Positions 16,571 through 27,950 of a stretch of 64,000 nt of DNA are shown piece after piece. Origin of the DNA: Pseudonocardiaceae bacterium (GTDB taxonomy: Bacteria; Actinomycetota; Actinomycetes; Mycobacteriales; Pseudonocardiaceae). Positions within the stretch are counted from its first letter, which is position 1. Every line of letters begins with the position of its first letter. Below the pieces are notes generated by a model that was not told the origin of the DNA, made no database searches, and saw nothing but the letters and a program-made list of their open reading frames with translations. The stretch spans positions 47,529 to 111,528 of the forward strand of contig WHSZ01000009.1 of assembly GCA_009379845.1 (NCBI GenBank), given 5' to 3'. Both the position numbers and the translations under genes were made by a program.

Positions 16571-18094
16571 ATGGATACCGCGATCATTGGTGAAGCGCTG
16601 AATCTGCTGTTCACCTTCGAGGTCCTCGCCGCGATCGCCTTCGGTGTGGTTGCCGGCATCGTCATCGGCGCGCTGCCCGGACTGTCCGGCACGATGGGAA
16701 TCGCGCTGCTCATCCCGGTGACCTTCGGCATGGAGCCGGTCGCCGGCCTTGCCATGCTCACCGCCATCTACACGTCGGCTGTGTATGGCGGCTCGATCTC
16801 CGCGATCCTGATCAACACTCCCGGCACGCCGGCGGCCGCGGCGACCGCCATCGACGGCTACCAGATGACCAAGAAGGGCCAGGGCGGCAAGGCGCTCGGC
16901 ATCTCGGCCATCGGCTCGATGGCGGGTGGCCTGGCGAGCGGCCTCGTCCTGCTCTTCGTGGCGCCCCAGCTCGCGAAGGTCTCGCTGGCGTTTTCCGCCG
17001 CCGAGTACTTCCTGCTTGCGGTGTTCGGGCTGACCATCATCAGCAGCCTGGCGGGCGCCTCCCTGCTGAAGGGCGTCATTTCCGGGGTGATCGGCCTGGT
17101 CGCCGCGACGGTCGGCATCGACATTCTCACCGGGTATCCCCGGTTCTCGTTCGGCACCACCGCGCTGCAGTCCGGCATCGAGCTGGTGCCGGCGCTGATC
17201 GGGCTGTTCTCACTTTCCCAGGTCATGATTCTCGCCGAGCAACGGCGCACCGGAACATCCGCCACCGCCCAGCTCGTGCGGGGCAAGGTGCTGCCGAAGT
17301 TGCGGGAACTCAAAACGCTGGTGCCAACGATCCTGCGGTCGTCCGGGATCGGCGCGTTCGTCGGCATCCTGCCGGGCGCGGGTGGTGACGTCGGCTCCTG
17401 GGTTGGCTACAACGAGGCGAAGCGGTTCGCCAAGGACAAGTCCGCGTTCGGCAAGGGCGAACCCAAGGGTGTGGCGGCGCCGGAGACCGCGAACAACGCG
17501 GTGACCGGTGGTGCGCTGATCCCGCTGCTGACGCTCGGCATCCCGGGCAGCTCGGCGACCGCGGTGTTGCTCGGCGGGCTACTGGTGCAGGGCATGCAGC
17601 CAGGGCACGAGCTGTTCACCGACGACGCGGACGTCACCTATGCGGTGATCCTGGGGTTCCTGCTGGCGAACATCCTGATGGGGGTGCTCGCGCTCGCCGG
17701 TGCCCGGCTGTTCGTGAAAGTCACGACCGTTCCGACAAAGTACCTGGCGCCGGTCATCCTGGTGCTCTGCGTGGTGGGTTCCTACGCGATCAACAACAGC
17801 ATCGCCGATGTCTGGGTGATGATCGTGTTCGGGCTGCTCGGCTACCTGCTGCGCAAGACCGGGTTCCCCACCGCGCCGGTCGTGCTCGGGCTCATCCTCG
17901 GTTCGCTCGCGGAGAAGGGGCTTCGGCAGTCCATCGTGCTTGCGCAGGGGGATGTGCTCGGGTATTACCTGTCCCGGCCCATCTCCCTCGTGCTCATCGT
18001 GTTGATCCTGCTGGCCCTTTTCGCGCCGGTGTTCCGCCGCAAGATGCGCGGCAAGGTCACCGAGGAGCCAGAGGAGCAGAAGGAAACGGTATAA
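16571..18094 (+). CDS. tctA: Tripartite tricarboxylate transporter permease TctA
   Basis: The 507-residue protein has about twelve hydrophobic segments and the TctA family signatures: VVAGIVIGALPGLSGTMGIALLIPVTFG near the N-terminus, YGGSISAILINTPGTPAAAATAIDGYQM, GILPGAGGDVGSWVGYNEAKRF, and APETANNAVTGGALIPLLTLGIPGS. It is the large channel subunit of a secondary, ion-driven carboxylate importer. Start ATG 16571 lies 3 bases after the tctB stop. A second, diverged TctA is encoded at 52172-53701. Confidence 0.93.
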   Translation: MDTAIIGEALNLLFTFEVLAAIAFGVVAGIVIGALPGLSGTMGIALLIPVTFGMEPVAGLAMLTAIYTSAVYGGSISAILINTPGTPAAAATAIDGYQMTKKGQGGKALGISAIGSMAGGLASGLVLLFVAPQLAKVSLAFSAAEYFLLAVFGLTIISSLAGASLLKGVISGVIGLVAATVGIDILTGYPRFSFGTTALQSGIELVPALIGLFSLSQVMILAEQRRTGTSATAQLVRGKVLPKLRELKTLVPTILRSSGIGAFVGILPGAGGDVGSWVGYNEAKRFAKDKSAFGKGEPKGVAAPETANNAVTGGALIPLLTLGIPGSSATAVLLGGLLVQGMQPGHELFTDDADVTYAVILGFLLANILMGVLALAGARLFVKVTTVPTKYLAPVILVLCVVGSYAINNSIADVWVMIVFGLLGYLLRKTGFPTAPVVLGLILGSLAEKGLRQSIVLAQGDVLGYYLSRPISLVLIVLILLALFAPVFRRKMRGKVTEEPEEQKETV

Positions 18095-18122
18095 CAGTGG
18101 GAAAGAGAGGGGGTCACTTGTC

Positions 18123-19004
18123 ATGAGGCTGGCTACTGTCCAGCTCGCGGGCGCGGAGGTGGCCGCGATCGCGTTGCCGGGCGGCGCACTACCCATCCCG
18201 GCTATCAACGAATCGCTTGGTACCCGGTGGCAGACCGACCTGCTGGGGATCCTCACCAACGGTGAGTTTCCCCAGCTGCGGGACTGGCTCGACAACCAAC
18301 CCGAGTTGCCAACCACGCTCACCGATCGGGTGATCCCCTCGGCGGAGATCCGGTACGGGCCGCCGTACCGGAGGCCGCGCAAGATCTGGGGAATCGGGCT
18401 GAACTATGTCGATCACGCCGACGACCTCGCCGAGTCGGCGCCGTCCGGGGAACCGGCCAGCTTCATGAAGCCGGACACCACGATCATCGGCCCTGGCGAG
18501 GAGATCCGGCTGCCCGAACAGTCCAAGCGGGTTACCGCGGAGGCCGAGCTCGGGGTGATCATCGGCGCGGAAGTCCGCGACATTCCGGAATCCGAGGCCC
18601 TTTCCGTCGTGGCCGGGTTCACCACGGTCATCGACATGACCGCGGAGGACATCTTGCGGCGCAACCCGCGTTACCTGACCAGATCGAAGAGTTTCGACAC
18701 GTTCTTCAGTTTCGGGCCGGAGATCATCACGCTGGATGAGTTCGTGACCAGGCCGGAGGAACTGATGAACGTCAAGGTCGGCACCTGGATCAACGACCTG
18801 CCTTACCGGGAGAACGTCGTCGCGAACATGACGTTCTCCCCCGAGTTCCTGGTCTCCTTCCATTCCAAGGCGATGACGCTGCTTCCCGGTGACATCATCT
18901 CGACGGGGACTCCTGGTGCCACCGTGATCGCGGACTCGGACGTGGTGACCTGCCGGATTCCCGGATTCGCCGATCTGTCCAATCCGGTGGTGCGGCCGTC
19001 ATGA
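18123..19004 (+). CDS. Fumarylacetoacetate hydrolase-family protein
   Basis: The 293-residue protein has the FAH fold signatures: WGIGLNYVDHADD, PASFMKPDTTIIGPGEEI, the metal-binding glutamates in VTAEAELGVIIG, VIDMTAEDILRRNPRYLTRSKSFDTF, and LLPGDIISTGTPGA. Family members act on 1,3-diketo acids or decarboxylate/tautomerise oxaloacetate-type acids. It lies 28 bases after tctA and overlaps the RraA-like gene (ATGA), so it should act on the imported acid. The exact reaction is not predictable. Confidence 0.85.
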   Translation: MRLATVQLAGAEVAAIALPGGALPIPAINESLGTRWQTDLLGILTNGEFPQLRDWLDNQPELPTTLTDRVIPSAEIRYGPPYRRPRKIWGIGLNYVDHADDLAESAPSGEPASFMKPDTTIIGPGEEIRLPEQSKRVTAEAELGVIIGAEVRDIPESEALSVVAGFTTVIDMTAEDILRRNPRYLTRSKSFDTFFSFGPEIITLDEFVTRPEELMNVKVGTWINDLPYRENVVANMTFSPEFLVSFHSKAMTLLPGDIISTGTPGATVIADSDVVTCRIPGFADLSNPVVRPS

Positions 19005-19690
19005 GCATGGGATTCCGAGTGTTCAGCGAACCAGATGCCAGGGTGGCCGCTTCCGTGGTGGCGGAGTTCCGCGCGGAAGAGCTGCCGGTGGCGAACGTCG
19101 CGGACGCGATATGGCGATTCGGTGTCCTGTGTGGAGGGATCCAACCGGTCGCGGCTGGATCCCGCTACCTGGCAGGCACCGCGCTGACGGTGCGGACCAG
19201 GCCGACGGACAACTTGATGATTCACAAGGCCATGGAGCTGGCGCACCCCGGTGACGTGATCGTGGTCGAAGCGGGCGGCGCGGGGCACCACGCCCTGCTC
19301 GGCGAGCTGATGTGCCAGTACGCCGCACGTCGCGAGATCGCCGGTTTCGTCGTGGACGGTCCGGTGCGGGACGGCATGGAGATCACCGACCTGGGGCTCC
19401 CGGTGTACGCCCGCGGCCGCACCCCGCGCGGGCCGTACAAGGACGGCCCTGGAGAGATCAACGTGCCGATCAGCTGCGGCGGAGTCGCGGTGCTCCCCGG
19501 CGACTTGATCCTGGCCGACGTCGAGGGTGTGATCGCGATACCCCGGGGGGACGCCGAATCGGTGCTCGACCAATCCCTTCAGGTCCGGGACGCGGAGGCC
19601 GGCTTTCGCGAGCAGATCGCGGTGGATGGCTGGGACCGTGCGTGGATCGACACGAAGCTGGACGAGAAGGGGTGCGAGATTGTCCGATGA
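19001..19690 (+). CDS. RraA-family aldolase/decarboxylase-like protein
   Basis: The 229-residue protein matches the RraA/HMG-aldolase fold: NVADAIWRFGVLCGGIQP, AGTALTVRTRPTDNLMIHKAM, HPGDVIVVEAGG, ALLGELM, GFVVDGPVRDGMEI and GDLILADVEGVIAIP. The D-G-x-x-R-D motif (VDGPVRD) carries the catalytic/metal region of 4-hydroxy-4-methyl-2-oxoglutarate aldolases and oxaloacetate decarboxylases; the regulatory RraA function on RNase E is a different branch. It overlaps the upstream FAH gene by 4 bases and the downstream Ldh gene by 11 bases, so the three are tightly co-translated. Confidence 0.83.
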   Translation: MSMGFRVFSEPDARVAASVVAEFRAEELPVANVADAIWRFGVLCGGIQPVAAGSRYLAGTALTVRTRPTDNLMIHKAMELAHPGDVIVVEAGGAGHHALLGELMCQYAARREIAGFVVDGPVRDGMEITDLGLPVYARGRTPRGPYKDGPGEINVPISCGGVAVLPGDLILADVEGVIAIPRGDAESVLDQSLQVRDAEAGFREQIAVDGWDRAWIDTKLDEKGCEIVR

Positions 19691-20738
19691 GTCCAGAATA
19701 GACAGTGTCGAGCTTCGCGAGATGGTCGAGGGTATCTTCACCGGCTGCCAGGTGCCAGACGAGCAGGCCGGGCTGATCGCCGATCACCTGGTACAGGCCA
19801 ACTTACGCGGTGTGGATTCGCACGGGGTCAGTCGCGTCGGGGTATACGTGGACCGGATCGAGCAGTCGCTTGTCAGCGCGCGAACCGCACTCGAAACGGT
19901 GCACGAGACACCGGTGAGTGCTCTGGTGGACGGCGGAAACGGCTCCGGCATCGTGGTCGCCGAGCGGGCGATGCGCCTCGCCGTCTCCAAGGCGCTGGAC
20001 GCAGGCGTCGGCCTGGTGAGCGCGCGCGGATCGAACCACTGCGGGATGCTGGCTTACTACACCGCCATGGCCGCCCGCGCGGGCCTCATCGGATTCGCCG
20101 TCACCAGCGCCCCGCCCACCATGGCCCCGTGGGGCGCGAGGACACCGTTCTTCGGCACCAACCCGCTGTCCTACGCGATCCCGATGGCCGAGCGGGACGA
20201 CATCGTGTTCGACATGGCGACCAGCCAGGTGGCCCGCGGAAAGATCATCCTCGCGGCGAAGGAGGGCAGGAACATCCCGGTCGGCTGGGCGCTGACCACC
20301 GACGGGCAGCAAACCGAGGACGCGGACGCCGCGCTGGACGGCGTCATGCTGCCGCTCGGCGGTCCGAAAGGCTCCGGGCTGGCGCTGCTGGTGGAAACCC
20401 TGTCCTCGGCGCTGTCCGCCGCCCCGTTCGGGCCGCACATCCCGCCGCTGTACCACAATCCCGATCACACCCAGCAGCTCGGGCACTTCTTCATGGCGCT
20501 GCGCCCGGATCTGTTCCGCTCGCCATCGGAGTTCGCCGCGACGATGACCCAGCTGGCCGGCGAAATCACCGCGTTGCCGGCGCTGCCCGGCCACGACCGG
20601 GTGTACCTACCCGGCGAGATCGAGGCGCGCACCGCGCGGGACCGGGTCGAGCACGGCATCCCGATCTCCCAGGAGGTCCGGGACGAGCTGATCCGGCTCT
20701 CCGGCCGGCTGGACGCCGCTACCGGTAATAGTCGGTGA
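19680..20738 (+). CDS. Ldh-family NAD(P)-dependent 2-hydroxyacid dehydrogenase
   Basis: The 352-residue enzyme is of the malate/L-sulfolactate/ureidoglycolate dehydrogenase type (Ldh_2). Signatures are LRGVDSHGVSRVGVYVDRI with the catalytic His, GSNHCGMLAYYTAMAARAGLIG, APWGARTPFFGTNPLSYAIP and VFDMATSQVARGKI. The TTG at 19680 was chosen: it sits at the expected family start with gagaagggg upstream and overlaps the RraA stop. It would interconvert a 2-hydroxy- and a 2-oxo-acid. Its last 20 bases overlap the convergent cysteine-synthase-like gene. Confidence 0.87.
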   Translation: MSDESRIDSVELREMVEGIFTGCQVPDEQAGLIADHLVQANLRGVDSHGVSRVGVYVDRIEQSLVSARTALETVHETPVSALVDGGNGSGIVVAERAMRLAVSKALDAGVGLVSARGSNHCGMLAYYTAMAARAGLIGFAVTSAPPTMAPWGARTPFFGTNPLSYAIPMAERDDIVFDMATSQVARGKIILAAKEGRNIPVGWALTTDGQQTEDADAALDGVMLPLGGPKGSGLALLVETLSSALSAAPFGPHIPPLYHNPDHTQQLGHFFMALRPDLFRSPSEFAATMTQLAGEITALPALPGHDRVYLPGEIEARTARDRVEHGIPISQEVRDELIRLSGRLDAATGNSR

Positions 20739-21645
20739 GATACTTCTCGCCCTCATCGCAGAAGAACGTCACGACGCAGGAAAGCTCGGGGCGAGCGTCG
20801 CGCAACCGCTTGGCCGCAAGCAGGTGCGCACCCGAGGACGGCCCGACGAACAGCCCGTACTGGCGTGCCAGCCGGCGCATCTCCGCGATCGTCTCGTCGC
20901 TCTCGACGCTCACCAGCTCGTCGATCATGTCTCGATACCGCGCGAAAATTCCCGGCACGAAGCCGTCCGAGATGCCCTCGATCAGATGCTTGCCGACCTC
21001 ACCGCACATCAGCGTGCAGGATTCGTTCGGCTCGACGGCCACCACCCGGCAGTTCGGGTTGACGGCCCGGAAGCACTGCCCGACACCGACGATCGTGCCG
21101 CCGGTGCCCACCCCGCCGACCACCGCGTCCGGCACCGTCCCTGGCGGCAGCCCGTCCAGCACCTCGGGGCCGAGCCATGTCCGGTTCTCCTCGACGTTCC
21201 ACTCACTGTCGAACTGTTGCGGCGCGAAGAAACCCGGCCGCGCGCCGAGCTCACGCGCCTTCCGCAACGCGTCGTTGACGTGGAAATCGCCGATGGTGAG
21301 CACCTCGGCGCCGAACGCCTTGGAGATCGCGAGCCGCTCCCTGCTCATCCCGTTCGGCATGACAACCAGCATGCGATAGCCCTTCGCGGCGGCAACCATA
21401 CTCAGCGCGTTGCCGGTATTCCCGCTGCTGGCCTCGACGATGGTGTCACCGGGCCGCAGCAGCCCTTCGGACTCGGCACGCTCGATCATGTACTTGGCGA
21501 TCCGCGCCTTGATCGAACCCGACGGGTTCATGTACTCCAGCTTGACCCAGATACCCTCGACGCGGATCAGTGGCGTGTCACCGATCGCGTCGAGCACCGA
21601 ACCGATGTTCCGCACATCGGCGGTGTGTGGCGTGACCACTGTCAT
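20719..21645 (-). CDS. Cysteine synthase/cystathionine beta-synthase-family PLP enzyme
   Basis: The 308-residue fold-type II PLP enzyme has the Schiff-base lysine in NPSGSIKARIAKYMI, the substrate loop EASSGNTGNAL, the phosphate loop GGVGTGGTIVGVG and the C-terminal CDEGEKYLTDYY. It resembles O-acetylserine sulfhydrylases but is a little short and has SIKAR where many have SVKDR. Its ATG overlaps the stop of the Rieske oxygenase gene (ATGA), so it is translated with the betaine-demethylation genes rather than with cysteine biosynthesis. It could handle serine made from glycine, or a different beta-replacement; this is open. Confidence 0.85.
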   Translation of the reverse strand: MTVVTPHTADVRNIGSVLDAIGDTPLIRVEGIWVKLEYMNPSGSIKARIAKYMIERAESEGLLRPGDTIVEASSGNTGNALSMVAAAKGYRMLVVMPNGMSRERLAISKAFGAEVLTIGDFHVNDALRKARELGARPGFFAPQQFDSEWNVEENRTWLGPEVLDGLPPGTVPDAVVGGVGTGGTIVGVGQCFRAVNPNCRVVAVEPNESCTLMCGEVGKHLIEGISDGFVPGIFARYRDMIDELVSVESDETIAEMRRLARQYGLFVGPSSGAHLLAAKRLRDARPELSCVVTFFCDEGEKYLTDYYR

Positions 21646-22777
21646 GGCTGATCTCCTTCTACGGCAAGCTTTCCGGTTACCCAGTCGTGAAACTCGCCGA
21701 TGTGGTGCTCGCTCGGCACCAGCACACCGCCGGACGCGTACGCGCGCGAGTCCATCGCCAGCTGGCACCGCTCGCACGCGTCGAAATCCTGCCGGTTGAC
21801 GCGGTGGAACAGCTCGACCGACCGGGAAAGATTGACCCCGGAGTCCACCACCTCGGGAAAGTAGAGCCAGTCGCACTCGATCAACGTGCGGTCCGCGGCG
21901 ACCGGGAACATCCGGTGCAGGATCACGTGATCCGGCACCAGGTTGATGAACACCTGCGGCCGTACGGTGATGGCGTAATAGCGGCGATCCTGATCGTCGC
22001 GTACCCCTGGGAGCCTGCCGAGCCCAGCGCTACCGTCCACTGTGAACCCGTTGATCTCCTCGCCGAATTCGGCGCCGTGACCGACGAAGTACTGCGCGGC
22101 GAACCCGTCCGCGAATTCCGGCAGCACCTCGGTGAGCTCCGGGTGAATGCTCGCGCAGTGGTAGCACTCCATGAAGTTCTCGATGATCTGTTTCCAGTTC
22201 GCGCGCACGTCGTAGTTGATCCGCCTGCCCAACTTCAGCGTGTCGATCTGGTATGTGTCGATGGATTCGTCGTCCCCGAGCCTGGCGACCACGTCCGCGA
22301 TGACCGTGTCGTGGAAGGACGGCGGCTCCTCGGCGAGGCACACCCACGCATAGCCGAGCCATTCGTGCAGCCACACCTTGTGCAGCCCGTAGGAGTCGCG
22401 GTCCACGTCCGGCATGCCGGTGAGGTTCGGAGCCGCGATCAGCTTGCCGTCGAGGCCATAGGTCCATGCGTGGTACGGGCACTGGAAAGACCGCCGCACC
22501 TCGCCCTCGTCCTGCACGCACAGCCGGGCGCCGCGATGCCGGCAGATGTTCAGGAACGCTTGCAGCGCACCGCCGCGGGCACGCGTGATCAGCACGCTCT
22601 CCCTGCCCACCTGGACGGTTCGGAACTGGCCTGGACGGGCGAGCTCGTCCGAGCGGACCGCGCAGAACCAGTTCTCCTCGAAGATCCGGGACTGCTCGAG
22701 CGAGAAGATCGCCGGATCGGTGTAGTGCTGGCCGGCAGGGTGGGAAGCAGGCTCTGCGGCAACCCGGTTGTCGTCAT
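21642..22777 (-). pseudogene. gbcA: Rieske oxygenase alpha subunit, glycine betaine monooxygenase-like, with a one-base frameshift
   Basis: The main frame encodes a Rieske centre (CRHRGARLC, then CPYHAWTY), the mononuclear iron motif ENFMECYHCASIHPEL, and a C-terminal catalytic domain, as in GbcA-type betaine monooxygenases. That frame has no usable start upstream of GTG 22610, which would cut off the N-terminal helix. The ATG at 22777 has a textbook Shine-Dalgarno (gaggag, 5 bases) and encodes MTTTGLPQSLLPTLP in another frame; the normal continuation YTDPAIFSLEQSRIFEENWF lies in the main frame. Restoring one base in the CCGG at about 22732-22735 joins them into a 378-residue protein. Either a real mutation or a sequence error. 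Confidence 0.8.
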
Positions 22778-22808
22778 GAAGGCTCCTCGCGTGAGTCCAA
22801 ATGCGAAT

Positions 22809-25309
<2,501 letters not shown>

Positions 25310-25485
25310 ACACGACGTGTTGCTCTATAAGAGACACGGTGCGGCCGCCGGGGGACGGCTGTCAAGGGGGCAATTCGCTCCGCGCCGGGCAGCGTGATCG
25401 TCACTGGCTTCCCCGGTGTTACCTGCCCGAAAAACAGAAAAACTGCCTCGCGCGACTCTTGACGGCCGGCCACTTGATCCGCATT

Positions 25486-25525
25486 CTGTTGCGTATTGCG
25501 CTCATAGTTTAGTAATCCGCAACAG
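25486..25525. promoter_or_regulatory. Inverted repeat with motif TGTTGCGTATT (copy 2) before the ferredoxin gene
   Basis: CTGTTGCG (25486-25493) and CGCAACAG (25518-25525) form an inverted repeat separated by 24 bases; the left arm is part of the second TGTTGCGTATT copy. The right arm runs into the Shine-Dalgarno aggagg of the ferredoxin gene, so a bound protein would block both transcription and the start region. Candidate operator of the betaine/sarcosine genes. Confidence 0.45.
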
Positions 25526-25533
25526 GAGGTGTG

Positions 25534-25851
25534 ATGCTCGCCATCTGCCGTATCGATGACATCCCAGCCGGGGAATCAGTTCGGTTCGATGCGCATGTGC
25601 CGATCGCGGTGTTCAACGCCGATGGTGAGTTCTACGCGGTCGACGACACCTGCAGCCACCAGGATGCCTCGCTGTCCGACGGCTTCCTCGAGGGCTGCTT
25701 CGTGGAGTGCCCGCTGCACGCCGCGCTCTTCGACCTGCGTACCGGGATGCCGAGCTGCCTTCCGGCCAAGCGTCCGATCCGCACGCACCCGGTGAGCGTG
25801 CACGAGGGCTGGATCTACGTACACGTGATCAGGCAAGAGGAGGTCGCGTGA
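25534..25851 (+). CDS. Rieske-type [2Fe-2S] ferredoxin
   Basis: The 105-residue protein has the two Rieske ligand loops CSHQDASL and CPLHAALFDLRTG and no membrane segment, as in the soluble ferredoxins that feed ring-hydroxylating and demethylating oxygenases. ATG 25534 was chosen over GTG 25531 because aggaggt ends 4 bases upstream. It overlaps the ferredoxin reductase region and lies opposite the Rieske oxygenase and dimethylglycine oxidase genes, so it is the likely electron carrier between reductase and oxygenase. Confidence 0.9.
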   Translation: MLAICRIDDIPAGESVRFDAHVPIAVFNADGEFYAVDDTCSHQDASLSDGFLEGCFVECPLHAALFDLRTGMPSCLPAKRPIRTHPVSVHEGWIYVHVIRQEEVA

Positions 25852-25898
25852 GTTTCCACAACCCTATCGGTTCGGGCTGCAGAAGGGATGGTGGCCTA

Positions 25899-27083
25899 AT
25901 GAGCACGCTGGCCATCGTCGGCGCGTCGCTCGCCGGGTACTCGGCCGCCCAGCAGCTGCGCGCAGCGGGATTCGATGGGCGCCTCGTCATGGTGGGCGAG
26001 GAGAACAGGTTGCCCTACGACCGGCCGCCGCTGTCCAAGGACTTCCTCACCGGCCGGCTGCCGGCCGGTGAGCTCGCACTGGCGGATCAGGCCGATGTGG
26101 ACGCTCTGGGAGTGGACTGGGAACTTGGCCGTTCCGCGGTGGCGCTGCGGCCGGGCGAGGCGGCCGTCGAGCTGGACGACGGACGGCGCGTCGAGGCGGA
26201 CGGCGTGATCGTCGCGACCGGGGCGAGGCCGAGGCCGTTGCCGGGTGCCGAGCGGGTGTCCGGCGTGCACCTGCTCCGGACCATGGAGGACGCGGTGGCG
26301 CTGCGCGCCGAGTTGGTCTCCGGCCGGCCGAAGGTAGCCATCGTCGGCGGCGGGTTCATCGGCGCGGAGGTGGCCTCGTCGTGTGTCGAACTGGGGCTCG
26401 AGGTGACCGTTGTGGACTCCGCGGAGCTGCCACTTGCCGACGTGCTCGGTTCCCGGTTCGCGCGGCTCTGCGCGCAGCTGCACGCCGAACGCGGTGTCGG
26501 GTTGCGGTTCGGCGCCACGGTGGCAGGACTGGTCACCGACGCGAACCGGGTACGAGGCGTGCGGTTGGCCGACGGTTCGCGGCTGGACGCCGATGTCGTG
26601 CTGGTGGGTATCGGGGTGCGCGCGAACGTCGACTGGCTGGCCGGCAGCGGGATCGACGTTGGTGACGGCGTGCAGTGTGATGCCGGGTGTGTGACAAGCA
26701 ATCCCGCCGTCGTCGCGATCGGGGACGTGGCAAGCGTGTACCGGCCGGAGCTCGGCAGGCGGGTGCGGGCGGAGCACTGGACGAGCGCGACGCAGCAGGC
26801 AAGCACCGCGGTGAACAACCTGCTGTGCGGCTACACCGCGCACGAATTCCGTGCGGTGCCGTACTTCTGGTCGGACCAGCACGGGGTGCGCATCCAGCTC
26901 GCCGGCGAACCGCGGCCGACCGATGAGGTCACCGTGACCGACGGCAACGTGGCGGAGCGTCGCTTCCTCGCGCAGTACACCCGCGACAGGCACCCGGTCG
27001 GCGTGCTGGCGGTGAACCACCCTCGCGCGTTCGCCCGCGCCCGCCGCGCCCTCGCTCGGCACCCGCGTTATGTACCCATATGA
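25899..27083 (+). CDS. FAD-dependent ferredoxin reductase
   Basis: The 394-residue protein is a rhodocoxin/putidaredoxin-reductase-type flavoprotein. It has the FAD-binding GASLAGYSAAQQLR, PYDRPPLSKDFLTG, ATGARPRPLPG, the NAD(P)-binding VAIVGGGFIGAEVASSC, and AIGDVA before the C-terminal domain with WSDQHGVRIQLAG. It would reduce the adjacent Rieske ferredoxin. ATG 25899 matches the usual family start; a GTG at 25848 is also attractive because it overlaps the ferredoxin stop (GTGA) and has aggagg upstream, adding 17 residues. Confidence 0.88.
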   Translation: MSTLAIVGASLAGYSAAQQLRAAGFDGRLVMVGEENRLPYDRPPLSKDFLTGRLPAGELALADQADVDALGVDWELGRSAVALRPGEAAVELDDGRRVEADGVIVATGARPRPLPGAERVSGVHLLRTMEDAVALRAELVSGRPKVAIVGGGFIGAEVASSCVELGLEVTVVDSAELPLADVLGSRFARLCAQLHAERGVGLRFGATVAGLVTDANRVRGVRLADGSRLDADVVLVGIGVRANVDWLAGSGIDVGDGVQCDAGCVTSNPAVVAIGDVASVYRPELGRRVRAEHWTSATQQASTAVNNLLCGYTAHEFRAVPYFWSDQHGVRIQLAGEPRPTDEVTVTDGNVAERRFLAQYTRDRHPVGVLAVNHPRAFARARRALARHPRYVPI

Positions 27084-27219
27084 GCGCCATGTGGAGGCAC
27101 ATTGTGGTACGGGATGGTACGGGCGGCCGGAAGTCGCAGCGGAAGCTGGTGCGGTTCGCTAAGGTCCTTCGCATGCCCGTTCAGCCAAACGGCGGCCACA
27201 GGGGTCACGGAGGGGTCTC

Positions 27220-27810
27220 ATGTTTCGCGTAGTCGTGGGGATCTGTGCTGCCGCCCTAGTGCTTGCGGGCTGCTCGTCCGATGTCGGGGACACGGTCGAG
27301 CGCTCGGAATCGTCCGAGCAGCCGTCCTCAGTTCTGCAGAAGCTGACCGAGAACAAGATGTGCGACCTGCTCGACGATGACGCGATCGAGAAAGCGCTCG
27401 ACACCAAGGTCGAAGGCGGGAAAGGTATGCGACGGGGCAAGCTGCCGATGTTCCTGACCTACGAGTGCCGCTACGACACCGACGGATTCCCGAGCATCTC
27501 GACGGACCTGACCACCACACGTGCCAGCGAGTCCGATCAGGAAGTGCTGGATAACGTCTTCACGGACCACAGCAAGGAGAGCGAGCCCGTCGGCGAGTAT
27601 CGCAAGGTGACAGGCCTCGGCACTCTCGCGGGCTTTGGGCCCCAGGTGCTCGTGAGCGAGGCGGTCAACTCCTGGGAGCTCGGCGTGGTGTCCAGTGTTG
27701 ACGGCGATCGGCTTCTGCTGACCATCTCAGTGTTGGGTAGCGCGAAGCTGGAGCAAGTGAAGCCACTGGCCGAGAAACTGCTGGCGAACCTGGAGTCCAC
27801 GGTGCGCTAG
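27220..27810 (+). CDS. DUF3558-like lipoprotein
   Basis: The 196-residue protein has a lipoprotein signal peptide (MFRVVVGICAAALVLAGCSS, lipobox LAGC with the Cys at about 18), a Ser/Glu-rich linker, and a domain starting NKMCDLLDDDAIEKAL with a second Cys pair partner in YECRYD, like DUF3558 lipoproteins of actinobacteria. Function unknown. The start has ggaggggtctc upstream. It is an isolated gene between the ferredoxin reductase and IclR genes and shows no link to the catabolic genes. Confidence 0.75.
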   Translation: MFRVVVGICAAALVLAGCSSDVGDTVERSESSEQPSSVLQKLTENKMCDLLDDDAIEKALDTKVEGGKGMRRGKLPMFLTYECRYDTDGFPSISTDLTTTRASESDQEVLDNVFTDHSKESEPVGEYRKVTGLGTLAGFGPQVLVSEAVNSWELGVVSSVDGDRLLLTISVLGSAKLEQVKPLAEKLLANLESTVR

Positions 27811-27838
27811 TCGATCGCCCGCATGCGCGCCCACTCAG

Positions 27839-27864
27839 ACCGCAAGATGCCGGCATCTTGTGGT
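27839..27864. terminator. Near-perfect 26-base palindrome between convergent genes
   Basis: CAAGATGCCGGCATCTTG (27843-27860) is a perfect palindrome, extended outward by ACCG/TGGT with one possible G-U pair. It lies between the ends of the lipoprotein gene and the convergent IclR gene, so a bidirectional terminator is likely, although there is no U-run; a protein-binding site is the alternative. Confidence 0.5.
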
Positions 27865-27950
27865 CCCCGGGACGACGTTCGGGGTCGAGCGAGGGACACA
27901 TTGGGGGCGTTGAGTGCCCGCAAGGTGGCCTTCACGACAAAGACCGCGGG

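Noticed and set aside
20719..20738. Twenty-base overlap of convergent ldh and cysteine-synthase-like genes as a frameshift signal
   Set aside because: Both C-termini match their families (DEGEKYLTDYY for the PLP enzyme), so the overlap is a normal tail-to-tail overlap.
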